This document shows positions 36,171-46,796 of a stretch of DNA of 64,000 bases, piece after piece. The notes below the pieces were generated by a model, which was given only the letters and a program-made list of their open reading frames with translations, was not told where the DNA came from and made no database searches. Position numbers and translations under genes: made by a program. Source of the DNA: Bradyrhizobium icense (GTDB taxonomy: Bacteria; Pseudomonadota; Alphaproteobacteria; Rhizobiales; Xanthobacteraceae). The stretch spans positions 6,386,001 through 6,450,000 of the forward strand of contig NZ_CP016428.1 of assembly GCF_001693385.1 (NCBI RefSeq). The letters run 5' to 3'. Positions within the stretch are counted from its first letter, which is position 1; each line of letters starts with the position of its first letter.

Positions 36171-37735
36171 TCAGGTTCGCGCTGGGAATGTCCTTGGCAC
36201 TGTCCGTTACGGGTCCGGCGTCGGCCCAGACGCTCCAGCTCATGAAGGGGATAGACGCGCCGCATTACGATGCGCAGCGCACGACCTGGGGACCGACGTC
36301 CGACATCGTCAACATGTTCCAGGATACACTGGTCGCGCTCGACTGGGACGGCCGCACACCCATTCCCTATCTCGCCAAATCGTGGACGATCAGCGAGGAC
36401 GGCAGGACCTATACGTTCAAGCTGCGTGACGACGTGTCGTTCTGCAGCGGCAAGAAGTTCACTGCCGATGACGTCGTCTACAGCTTCAAGCGGCTCAAGG
36501 ATCCCGCGATCAAGGCGCCCTATGCCTGGCGCGCCGGCAACATCAAGGAGTTGCGCGCGATCGACCCGTATACGGTCGAATACGAACTCGAGGAGCCCTA
36601 CTCCGAGCTGCTGCTGCAGCTCACGATGTTCACCAACGTGATCCACAACAAGGAGAGCGTGGAGGCGCTTGGCAAGGATTACGGCATCAAGGGCGCCGAC
36701 GGCACCGGACCGTGGTGCTTCGAGAGCTGGCAGCCGCGCACCGAGATCGTACTGAAGCGCCACGATGCCTACCGCTGGGGCCCGTCGATGTACAAGAACA
36801 GGGGACCGGTGAAGTTCGAAAAGCTCAGTATCAAGATCATGCCGGAGGAATCCAGCCGCGTGGCGGCCATGATGGCTGGCCAATTCGACATGACCCATCA
36901 GTTTCCGGCGCAGTTCATTTCGCAGGCCAAGGCCGCGCCGATGCTGACCGTCACCGAGGCCAAGCCGAATTTCCAGTTACTCTATTTCGGCTTCAAGACG
37001 ACGCGGCCGATGGTGGCCGACCGGCGCGTGCGCGAGGCGATGAGCATCGCCATCAACCGCGCTGAAATTGCCAAGGGGGTCCTGCTCGGCAATGCGGATC
37101 CCGCCTTCACCATCGTCGATCCCGATGCGCTCGATCACGACGCCGGGACCAAGAGCATCGTAAAGGAGGATATCGAGCGCGCAAAAGCGCTGCTCGACGA
37201 GGCCGGCTGGAAGATGGGCAGTGACGGCGTTCGCGAAAAGGACGGCGTCAAGCTGCAGCCCAAGGTCTATTACACCCAGGCCGGCAACACCCCGCGCGTG
37301 GCCGAGGCGATTCAGGGCTACCTGCGCCGCATCGGCGTGCAATGGCAGCTCCAGCCCTGGGACTCCACGATCGCCTCCGCCAAGATGGCCGAACAGGACT
37401 ACGAAATCTGGTCGGTGACGGTGCCGTACCTATCGGCCGGCGATCTCATGAACATCTACTTCGATTCCAGGAACATCCCGACGCCCAACCGGATGAACTG
37501 GAAGGACGCCGAAACCGATGAGTGGCTGAAGCAGGGCCGCTCGGCACTGACGGAAGCCGACCGCGCCAAATATTACGCGAAGGTGCAGCAGAAGGCGATG
37601 CGCGAGCACCTCTGGATGCCCGTGCTCAACATCAACATGAACCAGGTGGCCAACAAGAAGATATCAGACGCCAGGCCGCACATGATCTACCAGAACACCT
37701 TCTATAAAGGGCTGGACGTGTCGCGGCAGAAATAA
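36167..37735 (+). CDS. Peptide ABC transporter substrate-binding protein, family 5 (copy 1)
   Basis: 522 residues with a short Sec signal (cleavage near PASAQ). Family-5 periplasmic protein of the DppA/OppA type: [38 protein letters not shown] is the typical N-terminal block. Starts inside the DppC stop (ATGA). It is followed 16 bp later by a near-identical second binding protein. The ligand may be a peptide, but opines, nickel or oligosaccharides are bound by relatives. Confidence 0.92.
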   Translation: MIRFALGMSLALSVTGPASAQTLQLMKGIDAPHYDAQRTTWGPTSDIVNMFQDTLVALDWDGRTPIPYLAKSWTISEDGRTYTFKLRDDVSFCSGKKFTADDVVYSFKRLKDPAIKAPYAWRAGNIKELRAIDPYTVEYELEEPYSELLLQLTMFTNVIHNKESVEALGKDYGIKGADGTGPWCFESWQPRTEIVLKRHDAYRWGPSMYKNRGPVKFEKLSIKIMPEESSRVAAMMAGQFDMTHQFPAQFISQAKAAPMLTVTEAKPNFQLLYFGFKTTRPMVADRRVREAMSIAINRAEIAKGVLLGNADPAFTIVDPDALDHDAGTKSIVKEDIERAKALLDEAGWKMGSDGVREKDGVKLQPKVYYTQAGNTPRVAEAIQGYLRRIGVQWQLQPWDSTIASAKMAEQDYEIWSVTVPYLSAGDLMNIYFDSRNIPTPNRMNWKDAETDEWLKQGRSALTEADRAKYYAKVQQKAMREHLWMPVLNINMNQVANKKISDARPHMIYQNTFYKGLDVSRQK

Positions 37736-37751
37736 CCAGGGAGAGAACACG

Positions 37752-39323
37752 ATGCGCAGCATTTTGACAGGCGTTGCGGCGCTGCTCGGAGCAGCCGCGA
37801 TGTCTTCGGCAGCCGAGGCTCAGACCTTGCGGGTGATGAAGTCGCTCGACGCGCCGCACTACGACGGCCAGCGCACCACCTGGTCGCCGACGTCGGATAT
37901 CGTCAACATGTTCCAGGACACGCTGGTGGCGCTCGACTGGGACGGCAAGACGGCGATCCCCTACCTCGCCAAGTCGTGGACCATCAGCGAGGATGGCAGA
38001 ACCTATACCTTCAAGCTGCGCGACGACGTCACGTTTTGCAGCGGCAAGAAGTTCACCGCCGCCGATGTTGTCTACAGCTTCAAGCGGCTGAAGGATCCGG
38101 AGACCAAGGCGCCATACCATTGGCGAGCCGGCGACATCAAGGAGCTGCGCGCGCCCGATCCTTATACCGTCGAGTACGAACTGAACGAACCCTATTCCGA
38201 ACTGCTGCTGCAGCTCACCATGTACACTAACGCGATCCACAACAAGGATAGCGTCGAACAGCTCGGCAAGGACTACGGCATCAAGGGAATCGACGGCACC
38301 GGGCCGTGGTGTTTCGAGAGCTGGCAGCCGCGCACCGAAATCGTGCTGAAGCGTCACGACGCCTACAAATGGGGCCCATCGATGTACCAGAACAAGGGCC
38401 CGGTGAAGTTCGAGAAGCTCAGCATCAAGATCGTGCCCGAGGACGCCAGCCGGGTCGCCGCCATCATGGGCGGTCAATTCGACCTCTCGCACCAGGTTCC
38501 GCTGCAATTCATCGAGCAGGTCAAAGCCGCGCCCAACCTGACCGTTCAGGAGGCCAAGCCGAACTTCCAACTGATGTACTACGGCTACAAGATCACGCGC
38601 CCGATGGTATCAGACAAGCGCGTTCGCGAGGCGATGAACATCGCCATCAACCGCGCCGACATCGTCAAGGGCGTCATGCTGGGCAACGCCGAACCGGCGT
38701 TCACCTTCGTCGATCCCAAGGCGCTCGATTTCGCCGAAAAGACCAAGGGCGTGATCAAGGAGGATGTCGAACGCGCAAAGAAGCTTTTGGACGAAGCCGG
38801 CTGGAAGGTAGGCAGTGACGGTATCCGTGAGAAGGACGGCATGAAGCTCGCTCCGCGAGTGCTGTTCACCCAGGTCGCCTATTTCCCGCGCGTCTCCGAA
38901 GCCATTCAAGGCTATATGCGCAAGATCGGCGTCGATTGGAAGATCGTGGGCTTCGACTCCACGATCGCCCCTGCCGAGATGGGCAAGCAGGACTACGAGC
39001 TGTGGACCGTCACCGTGCCCTATTTGTCGGCGGGCGAGCTGATGAACATCTATTTCAACTCGAAGAATATCCCGACGCCCAATCGCATGAACTGGAAGGA
39101 CGCCGAGACCGACGAGTGGCTGCGCGCCGGCCGCGCCGCGTTGACCGATACCGAACGTGCGCTCAATTACGCCCGTGTGCAGGAGAAAGTGATGGGCGAG
39201 CATCTGTGGATGCCGGTGATGAACGTTGCGATGTACACCACCAGTTCGAAGAAGATGAAGAGCGTCCGGCCGCACATGCTCTACCAGAACACCTTCTACA
39301 AGGGACTGGATTACTCGTTCTGA
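37752..39323 (+). CDS. Peptide ABC transporter substrate-binding protein, family 5 (copy 2)
   Basis: 523 residues, Sec signal ending near AAEAQ, GGGAGAG ribosome site. Very similar to copy 1 along the whole length (shared blocks [43 protein letters not shown]), the product of a tandem duplication. Differences concentrate in the signal peptide and in patches of the second lobe (residues ~245-260 and ~350-400), suggesting altered ligand range. Its stop overlaps the next ATPase (TGATG). Confidence 0.92.
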   Translation: MRSILTGVAALLGAAAMSSAAEAQTLRVMKSLDAPHYDGQRTTWSPTSDIVNMFQDTLVALDWDGKTAIPYLAKSWTISEDGRTYTFKLRDDVTFCSGKKFTAADVVYSFKRLKDPETKAPYHWRAGDIKELRAPDPYTVEYELNEPYSELLLQLTMYTNAIHNKDSVEQLGKDYGIKGIDGTGPWCFESWQPRTEIVLKRHDAYKWGPSMYQNKGPVKFEKLSIKIVPEDASRVAAIMGGQFDLSHQVPLQFIEQVKAAPNLTVQEAKPNFQLMYYGYKITRPMVSDKRVREAMNIAINRADIVKGVMLGNAEPAFTFVDPKALDFAEKTKGVIKEDVERAKKLLDEAGWKVGSDGIREKDGMKLAPRVLFTQVAYFPRVSEAIQGYMRKIGVDWKIVGFDSTIAPAEMGKQDYELWTVTVPYLSAGELMNIYFNSKNIPTPNRMNWKDAETDEWLRAGRAALTDTERALNYARVQEKVMGEHLWMPVMNVAMYTTSSKKMKSVRPHMLYQNTFYKGLDYSF

Positions 39324-40303
39324 TGGACACGCTTCTCGAAGTCCGCGGCCTGAAAACCCACTTCGCGACGGACCGCGGCCTGTTCCGCGCCGTCGACGGC
39401 ATCAGCTTCAGCGTTCCCAAGGGACGCACGATTGGCCTCGTCGGCGAATCCGGTTGCGGCAAGAGCGCGACGTCGCTTTCGGTGATGGGCCTGGTGCCGA
39501 GCCCGCCGGGCAAGGTCGAGGCCGAGGCGGTTCTGTTCGGCAATCGCGACGTGCTGAAGCTCACCGCCGACGAGCGGCGCAGGTTGCGCGGCGGCAAGAT
39601 GTCGATGATCTTTCAGGAGCCGATGACCTCGCTCAATCCGGTCCACACCGTGGGCCAGCAGATCATCGAGGCGATCCTCGCCCACACCGCGATGTCGCCC
39701 CGCGCGGCGCGAGCGCGCGCGATCGAAATGCTCGAACTGGTGCGCATTCCGTCGGCGGCGCAGCGCATCGACGACTTCCCGCACAACATGTCGGGCGGCA
39801 TGCGCCAGCGCGTCATGATCGCGATGGCGCTCTCCTGCGAACCGGCGCTGTTGATCGCCGACGAGCCGACCACGGCGCTCGACGTCACCATCCAGGCGCA
39901 AATTCTTGACCTGTTGAGCGACCTGCAGCGGCGGCTCGGCATGGCGATCCTGATCATCACCCATGATCTCGGCGTCATCGCCGAGGTCGCCGACCAGGTG
40001 CTGGTGATGTATGCCGGCCGCATCGTCGAGAGTGCCGACGTCAACGACCTGTTCGCCGATCCGCAGCATCCCTACACGATCGGCCTGCTCGGCTCGATCC
40101 CGCGCATCGACGTCGACCGCAAGCGCCTCGCTACGATCGAGGGCACGGTGCCCAGTCCGAACAACCAGCCGGCAGGCTGTCGCTTTGCGCCGCGCTGTCC
40201 GTTTGCGGACCAGCGCTGCCGGCTTGATCCTCCGCCGTTGCGCGACATCGCGCCCGGCCATCGGGTGGCGTGCTGGAAGGCGCCGGTCGAGGTGACGTCA
40301 TGA
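39323..40303 (+). CDS. Peptide ABC transporter ATPase, DppD family
   Basis: 326 residues. Walker [10 protein letters not shown], signature NMSGGMRQR, Walker [13 protein letters not shown], and the oligopeptide C-terminal extension with a cysteine cluster ([14 protein letters not shown]) that in DppD/OppD binds an iron-sulfur cluster or metal. ATG at 39323 shares one base with the preceding stop. Pairs with the next gene as a heterodimeric ATPase. Confidence 0.94.
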   Translation: MDTLLEVRGLKTHFATDRGLFRAVDGISFSVPKGRTIGLVGESGCGKSATSLSVMGLVPSPPGKVEAEAVLFGNRDVLKLTADERRRLRGGKMSMIFQEPMTSLNPVHTVGQQIIEAILAHTAMSPRAARARAIEMLELVRIPSAAQRIDDFPHNMSGGMRQRVMIAMALSCEPALLIADEPTTALDVTIQAQILDLLSDLQRRLGMAILIITHDLGVIAEVADQVLVMYAGRIVESADVNDLFADPQHPYTIGLLGSIPRIDVDRKRLATIEGTVPSPNNQPAGCRFAPRCPFADQRCRLDPPPLRDIAPGHRVACWKAPVEVTS

Positions 40304-41445
40304 ACGCGGCGCCGAACGATGCTCCTGTTTTGCAGGTCGACCGTCTGGTCAAGCATTTTGCGGTGACACGCGGGCTGATCCGCCGCAAGACCATCGGGCT
40401 CGTGCGCGCCGTCGAGGATGTGAGCTTCGAGATTGCCCGTGGCGAGACGCTGGCGCTGGTCGGCGAATCCGGCTGCGGCAAGTCGACCACCGGACGCCTG
40501 ATCCTGCGTCTGATGGACCCGACTTCCGGCTCGGTGCGGTTCAAAGGCAAAGAAATCGCCGATCTCGACAAGGATGCGCTGCGGCGGATGCGCCGACATA
40601 TGCAGATCATCTTTCAGGACCCCTACGCCTCGCTCAATCCGCGCATGACGGTCGGCGAAATCCTGGCCGAGCCACTGCGCGTTCACGAGATCGGCGATGA
40701 CGCATCGCGTGAGGCGCGCGGCCGTGAACTCCTGGAGATCGTCGGCCTGCTGCCCGAACATGCAAGGCGCTATCCGCATCAGTTCTCGGGCGGGCAACGC
40801 CAGCGCATCGGCATCGCGCGCGCGCTCGCCGCCAATCCGGACCTGATCGTCTGCGACGAGCCGGTGTCAGCGCTGGATGTTTCGATCCAGGCGCAGATCG
40901 TCAACCTCCTGCAAAATCTGCAGCAGCGTTTTGGCCTTTCCTACCTGTTCATCGCCCATGATCTGGCCGTTGTGAAGCACATCAGCGACCGCGTCGCGGT
41001 GATGTATCTGGGCAAGCTGGTCGAGATCGCTGACAAGAAGACGCTCTATGAGCGGCCATTGCATCCCTATACCCAGGCGCTGCTCGCGGCCATCCCAAAA
41101 CCAGATCCTGCGCTCCGCACCAAGCGCGTGATGCTGCAGGGCGACGTGCCGAGCCCGTTCAGGCCGCCGACCGGCTGCCGCTTCCACACCCGCTGCCCGC
41201 ATGCGCAGGCGCGCTGCTCAGCCGAGGAGCCGGAGCTGCGCGAGGCGGCCCCCGGCCATCGCGTCGCCTGTCATTTCTTCGAGACGTTGCCCGCTCCCAC
41301 CATTCTCGCGCGCGCTGGCCTTGCCAATGGAAAGTTCGCCGAACGGTTGGCAGCGTTCGAGGCGGCGAAGCAGGGGCTGAAGCGGACGGAAGCGCAATTA
41401 CCCTCCGTGTTCAATGGCGCGGATAGCACCACGCAGCTCAGCTAG
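40300..41445 (+). CDS. Peptide ABC transporter ATPase, DppF family
   Basis: 381 residues, ATGA overlap. Walker [18 protein letters not shown] signature, Walker [13 protein letters not shown], and the C-terminal [14 protein letters not shown] segment. About 50 residues of extra C-terminal tail lie beyond the usual end. The tail overlaps the convergent mannonate dehydratase gene by 48 bp, so no terminator separates the two operons. Confidence 0.94.
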   Translation: MNAAPNDAPVLQVDRLVKHFAVTRGLIRRKTIGLVRAVEDVSFEIARGETLALVGESGCGKSTTGRLILRLMDPTSGSVRFKGKEIADLDKDALRRMRRHMQIIFQDPYASLNPRMTVGEILAEPLRVHEIGDDASREARGRELLEIVGLLPEHARRYPHQFSGGQRQRIGIARALAANPDLIVCDEPVSALDVSIQAQIVNLLQNLQQRFGLSYLFIAHDLAVVKHISDRVAVMYLGKLVEIADKKTLYERPLHPYTQALLAAIPKPDPALRTKRVMLQGDVPSPFRPPTGCRFHTRCPHAQARCSAEEPELREAAPGHRVACHFFETLPAPTILARAGLANGKFAERLAAFEAAKQGLKRTEAQLPSVFNGADSTTQLS

Positions 41446-42591
41446 GCCGCGCAGCCGGCCGATCGCGGTGTAGCCGGGATTGGTGCGCTTGGTCTCCGCA
41501 AGATCATCGAGCATGCGATGGCCATGGTCCGGCCGGAACACGATCTGATTTTCCGGCGAACGCGTTCGGTTCTCGACAAGCAACGCCTTAAGCACCGCGA
41601 TCATATCGACGTCCCCGTCGAGATGATCGGATTCGAAAAACGACAGGCCGTCGGCTTCGCGCCTGGTCGCGCGCAGATGGGCAAAGCCGATCCGCGGCGC
41701 GAAGCGCTTGGCCATCGCGGGCAGATCGTTCTCCGCGCGCACGCCGAGCGAGCCGGTGCAGAAACAGATGCCATTGGCCCTGGAAGGCACGGCGTCGAAC
41801 AGCGCCTGATAGTCTTCGGCCGACGAGGCGATGCGCGGCAAACCGAATAGCGGGCGCGGCGGATCGTCCGGATGCAGCGTCAGCGTCACGCCGAGCTCTT
41901 CAGCCACCGGCGCCACGCGCGAGAGAAACTCGCTTAAGTGCTGACGCAGCACCTTGGAATCGATGCCGCGATATTGCTGCAGGCGGTCGCGGAATTGCGG
42001 AATGGTCAAGGGATCGGTGGTGGATCCCGGCAGCGCGCTGGCAATGTTGGTGATGAGGACGTCGATGTCGGCCTGCGTCATCTCTGAATAGACCTGCTTC
42101 GCGCGGCGCTGCGCGGCCTCGGAGTATTCGGCCGGCGCCTCGGGGCGCTGCAGGATGTGCAGGTCGAACGCCGCGAACCGCTCCTGGTCGAAGCGCATCG
42201 CCTTGGCCCCGTTCGGCAGCTCCCATTCGAGATCGGTGCGGCACCAATCAACCACCGGCATGAAATTGTAGCAGATGATCTTGATGCCTGCCGCGGCGAC
42301 CGCCTCGAGGCTCGCGATCCACGTCTCGATCGAGTGCGTCGCCTTGCCCCCGAGCCGCTTGACGTCATCAGGAATCGGGATCGATTCCACCACCGACCAT
42401 TTCAGCGGCGAACGGCCTGCTTGCGAGTTCTCGATCAGGTTCTTGCGCTCCTCGACGGCCGAGCGCGTCCAGGCCTCGCCGATCGGCACCTGATGCAGCG
42501 CCGTCACCACGTCGGTCGCGCCGGCCTGGCGGATATCGTCGAGCGATACGGGATCATTCGGCCCGTACCACCGCCATCCCTGCAGCATCAT
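41398..42591 (-). CDS. uxuA: D-mannonate dehydratase
   Basis: 397 residues. Dehydrates D-mannonate to 2-keto-3-deoxygluconate in hexuronate catabolism. UxuA motifs: [41 protein letters not shown] and the C-terminal [12 protein letters not shown]-barrel with Fe/Mn-binding His, Cys and Asp ([15 protein letters not shown]). It ends the leftward TRAP-idonate dehydrogenase-uxuA set, 28 bp after the dehydrogenase. Confidence 0.95.
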   Translation of the reverse strand: MMLQGWRWYGPNDPVSLDDIRQAGATDVVTALHQVPIGEAWTRSAVEERKNLIENSQAGRSPLKWSVVESIPIPDDVKRLGGKATHSIETWIASLEAVAAAGIKIICYNFMPVVDWCRTDLEWELPNGAKAMRFDQERFAAFDLHILQRPEAPAEYSEAAQRRAKQVYSEMTQADIDVLITNIASALPGSTTDPLTIPQFRDRLQQYRGIDSKVLRQHLSEFLSRVAPVAEELGVTLTLHPDDPPRPLFGLPRIASSAEDYQALFDAVPSRANGICFCTGSLGVRAENDLPAMAKRFAPRIGFAHLRATRREADGLSFFESDHLDGDVDMIAVLKALLVENRTRSPENQIVFRPDHGHRMLDDLAETKRTNPGYTAIGRLRGLAELRGAIRAIEHGG

Positions 42592-42619
42592 GCGGAAGCT
42601 CCTGAAGTGAGAACGGCAA

Positions 42620-43666
42620 TCAAGCGGTCAGCACGACCTTGACGCTTTGCGAACGGTCGAGTGCCAGCCGCACCGCATCCGGCGCGACCGCGAGCGGGCG
42701 CTGTGCCGTCACCAGCGAAAGCACGTCCACACTGCCGTCGGCGATAAGTTCGACCGCGGTGAAGAATTCCGTCCCGAAGCGGAACGAGCCATGGAGATCG
42801 ATCTCCTTGGCCATGACCGCGTTCGCCGGCACCGGAATCTGCCCGCCCGGCAGGTTGCCGACCTGAACCACGACGCCGCCGCGCCTGACCGCACCGATCG
42901 CGCTCGCCAGGCCCGCCGCGGTGCCGGAGACTTCGAACGCCACGTCGAATGGCTGCGCTGCAGCCTGCGCCTTCAGCGCCTCTTCTCCGCCGGAGATATC
43001 GACGACATGATTGGCGCCCAACCTCGTGGCGAACGCCAGCGGCGCCGCCGCGATATCGACGACGGTCGTCTCGGCAATGCCTGCGCGCTGCGCGGCCAGC
43101 ATGGTCAGGAGACCGATCGGGCCGGCGCCGAACAGCACCGCGCGCTTGCCGGTGACGTCGCCGGCGCGGGCGACCGCATGCAGGCACACCGCGAGCGGCT
43201 CGGCGAGCGCCGCCGCCTGATACGTCACGTGATCCGGGATCTTCACGCATTGCGCCGGGATGGCGTCGAAGTAAGACGCAAAGCCACCCTGCATGTGCGG
43301 CGTCTTCGAGGCCGACCCCATGAAGAAGATGTTCTCGCAGAGATTGGGCCGGTTCTCGCGGCAAGCCTTGCAATGGCCGCACCAGCGCGACGGGTTGACG
43401 GCGACGCGGTCGCCGACCTTCACGCCAGGCGCGGCGCCTGCGATCTCGACCACCTCGCCTGCGATCTCATGGCCGAGCACCAGCGGCGAGGTTACGACGA
43501 AATCGCCGGTACGGGCATGCCGGTAGTAATGCATATCCGAGCCGCAGATGCCGCCGGCGCCGAAACGAATGCGCACCATGCCTGAGGCAAGAGGATCGAG
43601 CGGCCGCTCGATCATGCGAAGATCTTCCGGGCCGAACAGGGTTGCGGCCAAAGCCATCGATGTCAT
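42620..43666 (-). CDS. Zinc-dependent alcohol dehydrogenase, L-idonate 5-dehydrogenase-like
   Basis: 348 residues. Catalytic zinc ligands Cys41 (GGICGSDMH) and His66-Glu67, and structural-zinc cysteines at about 96, 99, 102 and 110 (CGHCKAC...C), then NAD-binding LFGAGPIGLL. The pattern and MHYYRHARTGDF resemble L-idonate 5-dehydrogenase (IdnD). Overlaps the TRAP large permease stop (ATGA) and precedes uxuA, so its substrate is probably a sugar acid feeding the same 2-keto-3-deoxygluconate route. Confidence 0.87.
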   Translation of the reverse strand: MTSMALAATLFGPEDLRMIERPLDPLASGMVRIRFGAGGICGSDMHYYRHARTGDFVVTSPLVLGHEIAGEVVEIAGAAPGVKVGDRVAVNPSRWCGHCKACRENRPNLCENIFFMGSASKTPHMQGGFASYFDAIPAQCVKIPDHVTYQAAALAEPLAVCLHAVARAGDVTGKRAVLFGAGPIGLLTMLAAQRAGIAETTVVDIAAAPLAFATRLGANHVVDISGGEEALKAQAAAQPFDVAFEVSGTAAGLASAIGAVRRGGVVVQVGNLPGGQIPVPANAVMAKEIDLHGSFRFGTEFFTAVELIADGSVDVLSLVTAQRPLAVAPDAVRLALDRSQSVKVVLTA

Positions 43667-45069
43667 TTTGAGAGTCCCATGTATTTAGGCAGCCAGAGCG
43701 TCAGCTCGGGGATGTACGTGATGGCGACGAGCGCCAGTAACAGCGGCACCAGCCAGGGCAGGATCGCCATGGTCGTGCGCTCGACAGACAGCTTTGCTAC
43801 CCGCGCCAGCACGAACAGCACCATGCCGAGCGGAGGGTGAAGGAGGCCGATCATCAGGTTCAGCGTCATGATCAGCCCGAAATGGATCGGGTCGATACCG
43901 AGCTTGAGCACGATCGGCAGCAGGATTGGCACCAGGATGGTGATCGCCGCGATGGTGTCGATGAAGCAGCCGACGAACAGGATCAGGATATTCGCCAGCA
44001 GCAGGAACACCCATTTGTTCTGGGTGATGCCGAGCATCGCATCCGTCAGCATCTGCGCGGCCTGCGACACCGTCAAAAGCCAGGCAAAGATCGAGGCCGC
44101 GGTCACGATGAATAATACCGAGGCCGTGGTCTCGATGGTGTCGAAGGTGGCCTTCGCCACCGTCTGCAGCGTCATCGAGCGGTAGCGCACGAGCCCGAGG
44201 AACAACGACCAGATCACCGCGGCAACCGCGGCTTCCGTTGGCGTGAACCAGCCGAGCGTCATGCCGCCGATCAAAATGACGGGCGCCATCAGCGCCATCA
44301 CCGCGGAGAAATCGAAGTACCAGTCGAGCGCCAGCAGGGCCACGAGACCGATTCCGACCGCCATGTTCACCGAAAGGCCGGCGACGACCAGCAGCCAGAC
44401 CGCCAGTGGAAATCCGAGCACGATCAAGATCTCAAGGGCTGCCGAGCCAACCTGCGGCAAAGAGAACGGCGTGTCGTTGCCCCAGCCGTTCTTGTGCGCG
44501 AAATAGGCTACCGTCGCCATCATGAACAACGTCATCATCACGCCGGGGATCACCCCGCCGAGGAACAGCGCGCCGATCGAGACGTTCGCCATCATGCCGT
44601 AGATCACGAACGGCAGCGACGGCGGAATGATCGGGCCGAGCGTCGCGGACGCCGCGGTCACGCCCACGGCGAACTCGGTGGAGTAGCCGTGATCCTTCAT
44701 CGCCTTGATTTCAATGGTGCCCAGGCCTGCGGCGTCGGCGATCGCCGTGCCGGACATGCCGGAAAAGATCACGGAGCCAACGATATTGACGTGGCCGAGG
44801 CCTCCACGCATCCAGCCTACCAGCACCACCGCAAACTTGTAGATGCGGCCGGTCACGCCCGCGATGTTCATGAGATTGCCGGCCAGAATGAAGAACGGAA
44901 CCGCGAGCAGCGGGAAGCTCTCGACGCCGGCAATCATGCGCTGCGCCAGCGTCACGTCCGGCGTGATGCCGGTAACGAGAATATAGACCAGCGACGACAC
45001 TGCCATCGAAAGCGCGACCGGCAGGCCGAGCAGCATCAGCAGCAGAAATCCCCCAAGCAGCAGCAGCAT
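43663..45069 (-). CDS. TRAP transporter large permease, DctM family
   Basis: 468 residues, about 12 helices. Conserved PLLAVPFFILAGNLMN, SVIFSGMSGTAIADAAGLG and IIPPSLPFVIYG are DctM hallmarks. Driven by a sodium or proton gradient, working with the small permease upstream (4-bp gap) and the periplasmic binding protein. Given the operon it probably imports a hexuronate or aldonate. Confidence 0.94.
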   Translation of the reverse strand: MLLLLGGFLLLMLLGLPVALSMAVSSLVYILVTGITPDVTLAQRMIAGVESFPLLAVPFFILAGNLMNIAGVTGRIYKFAVVLVGWMRGGLGHVNIVGSVIFSGMSGTAIADAAGLGTIEIKAMKDHGYSTEFAVGVTAASATLGPIIPPSLPFVIYGMMANVSIGALFLGGVIPGVMMTLFMMATVAYFAHKNGWGNDTPFSLPQVGSAALEILIVLGFPLAVWLLVVAGLSVNMAVGIGLVALLALDWYFDFSAVMALMAPVILIGGMTLGWFTPTEAAVAAVIWSLFLGLVRYRSMTLQTVAKATFDTIETTASVLFIVTAASIFAWLLTVSQAAQMLTDAMLGITQNKWVFLLLANILILFVGCFIDTIAAITILVPILLPIVLKLGIDPIHFGLIMTLNLMIGLLHPPLGMVLFVLARVAKLSVERTTMAILPWLVPLLLALVAITYIPELTLWLPKYMGLSK

Positions 45070-45073
45070 CGCC

Positions 45074-45652
45074 CTACCTTTCCGTTCCGTCGAATGCGCC
45101 GGGGCGCTCCAGGATAGAGTAACCCCGCCGCCAGTTCTCGACCGCGATCTGGATCGAGCGCGCGAACATCAGCACGAAGCCGAGCAGCACGGCGTAGTAG
45201 ACGAAGCCTTTTTGAAACTTGATCGTGGTCATCCGCTCGTCGCCGATGATCTGGATGAATTGCCAGACCAGCTTGATCGCATAGCCGAAGAACGCGATCC
45301 GGATCAGGTCGATGACGGTGGAAAGTACGCGCGCCGGGGCATGCGGCAGATAGCGGAACACGAGATCGACCTGGATGTGCCGCGACAGCCGCACGCACAT
45401 CGCCGAGCCGATGAAGACCACGGCGATCAGGCAGTAGGTCGCGATCTCCTCGGTCCAGGCGTAGCTGTCGTTGAGCACATAGCGGGTGAAGAACTGCAGG
45501 AAGACGGAGAGCGCCATGATCCAGAAGATCGCGAGCGCGAGCCAGTCCTCGGCGGCGTATTGGCCGAGATCGGCGCCCTTGGGGACCTCGTCCTCAAAGG
45601 TATGAGCAATCTCGTCCGCCGTGATCTGCTTGTGCACTTCAACCGTCGACAT
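45074..45652 (-). CDS. TRAP transporter small permease, DctQ family
   Basis: 192 residues; ATG at 45652 with GGGAGGG six bases upstream. Four helices; the conserved WTEEIATYCLIAVVFIGSA and RHIQVDLVF segments identify DctQ. The N-terminal ~40 residues are hydrophilic and unusually long for the family. Essential partner of DctM. Confidence 0.9.
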   Translation of the reverse strand: MSTVEVHKQITADEIAHTFEDEVPKGADLGQYAAEDWLALAIFWIMALSVFLQFFTRYVLNDSYAWTEEIATYCLIAVVFIGSAMCVRLSRHIQVDLVFRYLPHAPARVLSTVIDLIRIAFFGYAIKLVWQFIQIIGDERMTTIKFQKGFVYYAVLLGFVLMFARSIQIAVENWRRGYSILERPGAFDGTER

Positions 45653-45737
45653 GCGCCCTCCCCGAACTGGCGTATTCGAGGCCTCCTCCGTGCCTGCCGC
45701 CGAAAGTCGCGGCAAGCACGGACGAAGGCCTGGCCGT

Positions 45738-46715
45738 TTACTTCACCGCCTGGATGCGATCCCAGTCGGACTTGCGGTAGTCGAAGGTCTCGAACTTCGT
45801 GGTCTTGATCACGGTGTCGCGGAACTCGGCCTTGTTGACCTCGGTGACCGTCAGCCCCTTCTGCTTGAAGAAGTCGACCAGCTTGGCCTCGTTGGTCTTG
45901 ATCTCGGCCGTAGCCTTTGCCGCCGCTTCCTGGGCGACGTCGGTGAAGATCTTGCGGTCTTCTTCCGAGAGTTTCTTCCAGAGCGCGCCGGCGACGACGG
46001 TGTTGAGGTGATCGACGATGTGGCCGGTCAGCACGATGTGCTTCTGCACCTCGTAGAACTTCTTGGCTTCGATCGTGGTGAGCGGATTTTCCTGCGCTTC
46101 GACCGTGCCGTTCTGCAGGGCGAGGTAGACTTCGGCAAAGGCGATCGGCGCGGTGTTGGCGCCGCAGGCGCGCGGCATCGCAAGATACGCCGGCACGTCA
46201 GGCACGCGCATCTTGAGGCCCTTCATGTCGGCGCAAGCCTTGATCGGCTTGTTCGAAGAGGTGTGGCGCACGCCGTAATAGGTCACCGCCACGATGTGGT
46301 GGCCGCTCTTGTCTTCGTAGCCCTTGGCAAGCTCCTTGAAGACGTCGCTCTTGGTGTAAGCCAGGAGATGATCGGCATCGCGGAAGGTGTAGGGATAATA
46401 GGTCACGCCGATCGGCGGAAAGCTCTTGGCCGCAAAGCTCGAGCCCGAGATGATGATGTCGACCGAGCCGAGCGAAAGTCCCTGGTTGATGTCGGTTTCC
46501 TTGCCGAGCTGCGAGGCCGGATAGACGTCGATCTGGTAGCGGCCGTTGGTGCGCTTGTTGATCTCGCCCGCGGCCCAGACGGAAGCGGTGTGGAACGGCT
46601 CCGAGGTTTCGTAGACGTGAGCCCATTTCAGCTTGGTCTGCGCCACGCCCGAGGTGGTCGCGGCCAACAGCGCAGCAGCAGACGCCGCGAATGCAATCGT
46701 CAATTTCTTCAACAC
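45738..46715 (-). CDS. TRAP transporter substrate-binding protein, DctP family
   Basis: 325 residues, GTG start with GGAGG nine bases upstream and a Sec signal ending near GVAQ. The DctP ligand region KGLKMRVPDVPAYLAM carries the conserved arginine that binds a substrate carboxylate, followed by GTVEAQENP. A carboxylated sugar (glucuronate, galacturonate, gluconate or mannonate) fits the neighbouring catabolic genes. Confidence 0.92.
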   Translation of the reverse strand: MLKKLTIAFAASAAALLAATTSGVAQTKLKWAHVYETSEPFHTASVWAAGEINKRTNGRYQIDVYPASQLGKETDINQGLSLGSVDIIISGSSFAAKSFPPIGVTYYPYTFRDADHLLAYTKSDVFKELAKGYEDKSGHHIVAVTYYGVRHTSSNKPIKACADMKGLKMRVPDVPAYLAMPRACGANTAPIAFAEVYLALQNGTVEAQENPLTTIEAKKFYEVQKHIVLTGHIVDHLNTVVAGALWKKLSEEDRKIFTDVAQEAAAKATAEIKTNEAKLVDFFKQKGLTVTEVNKAEFRDTVIKTTKFETFDYRKSDWDRIQAVK

Positions 46716-46796
46716 GTGAATTTCCTCCGTCGTTACAATTTGCTTTTGTTACCCAACCGGCCCGACGTTTCGCCGAACCGTTCGAATTCTCGTTGT

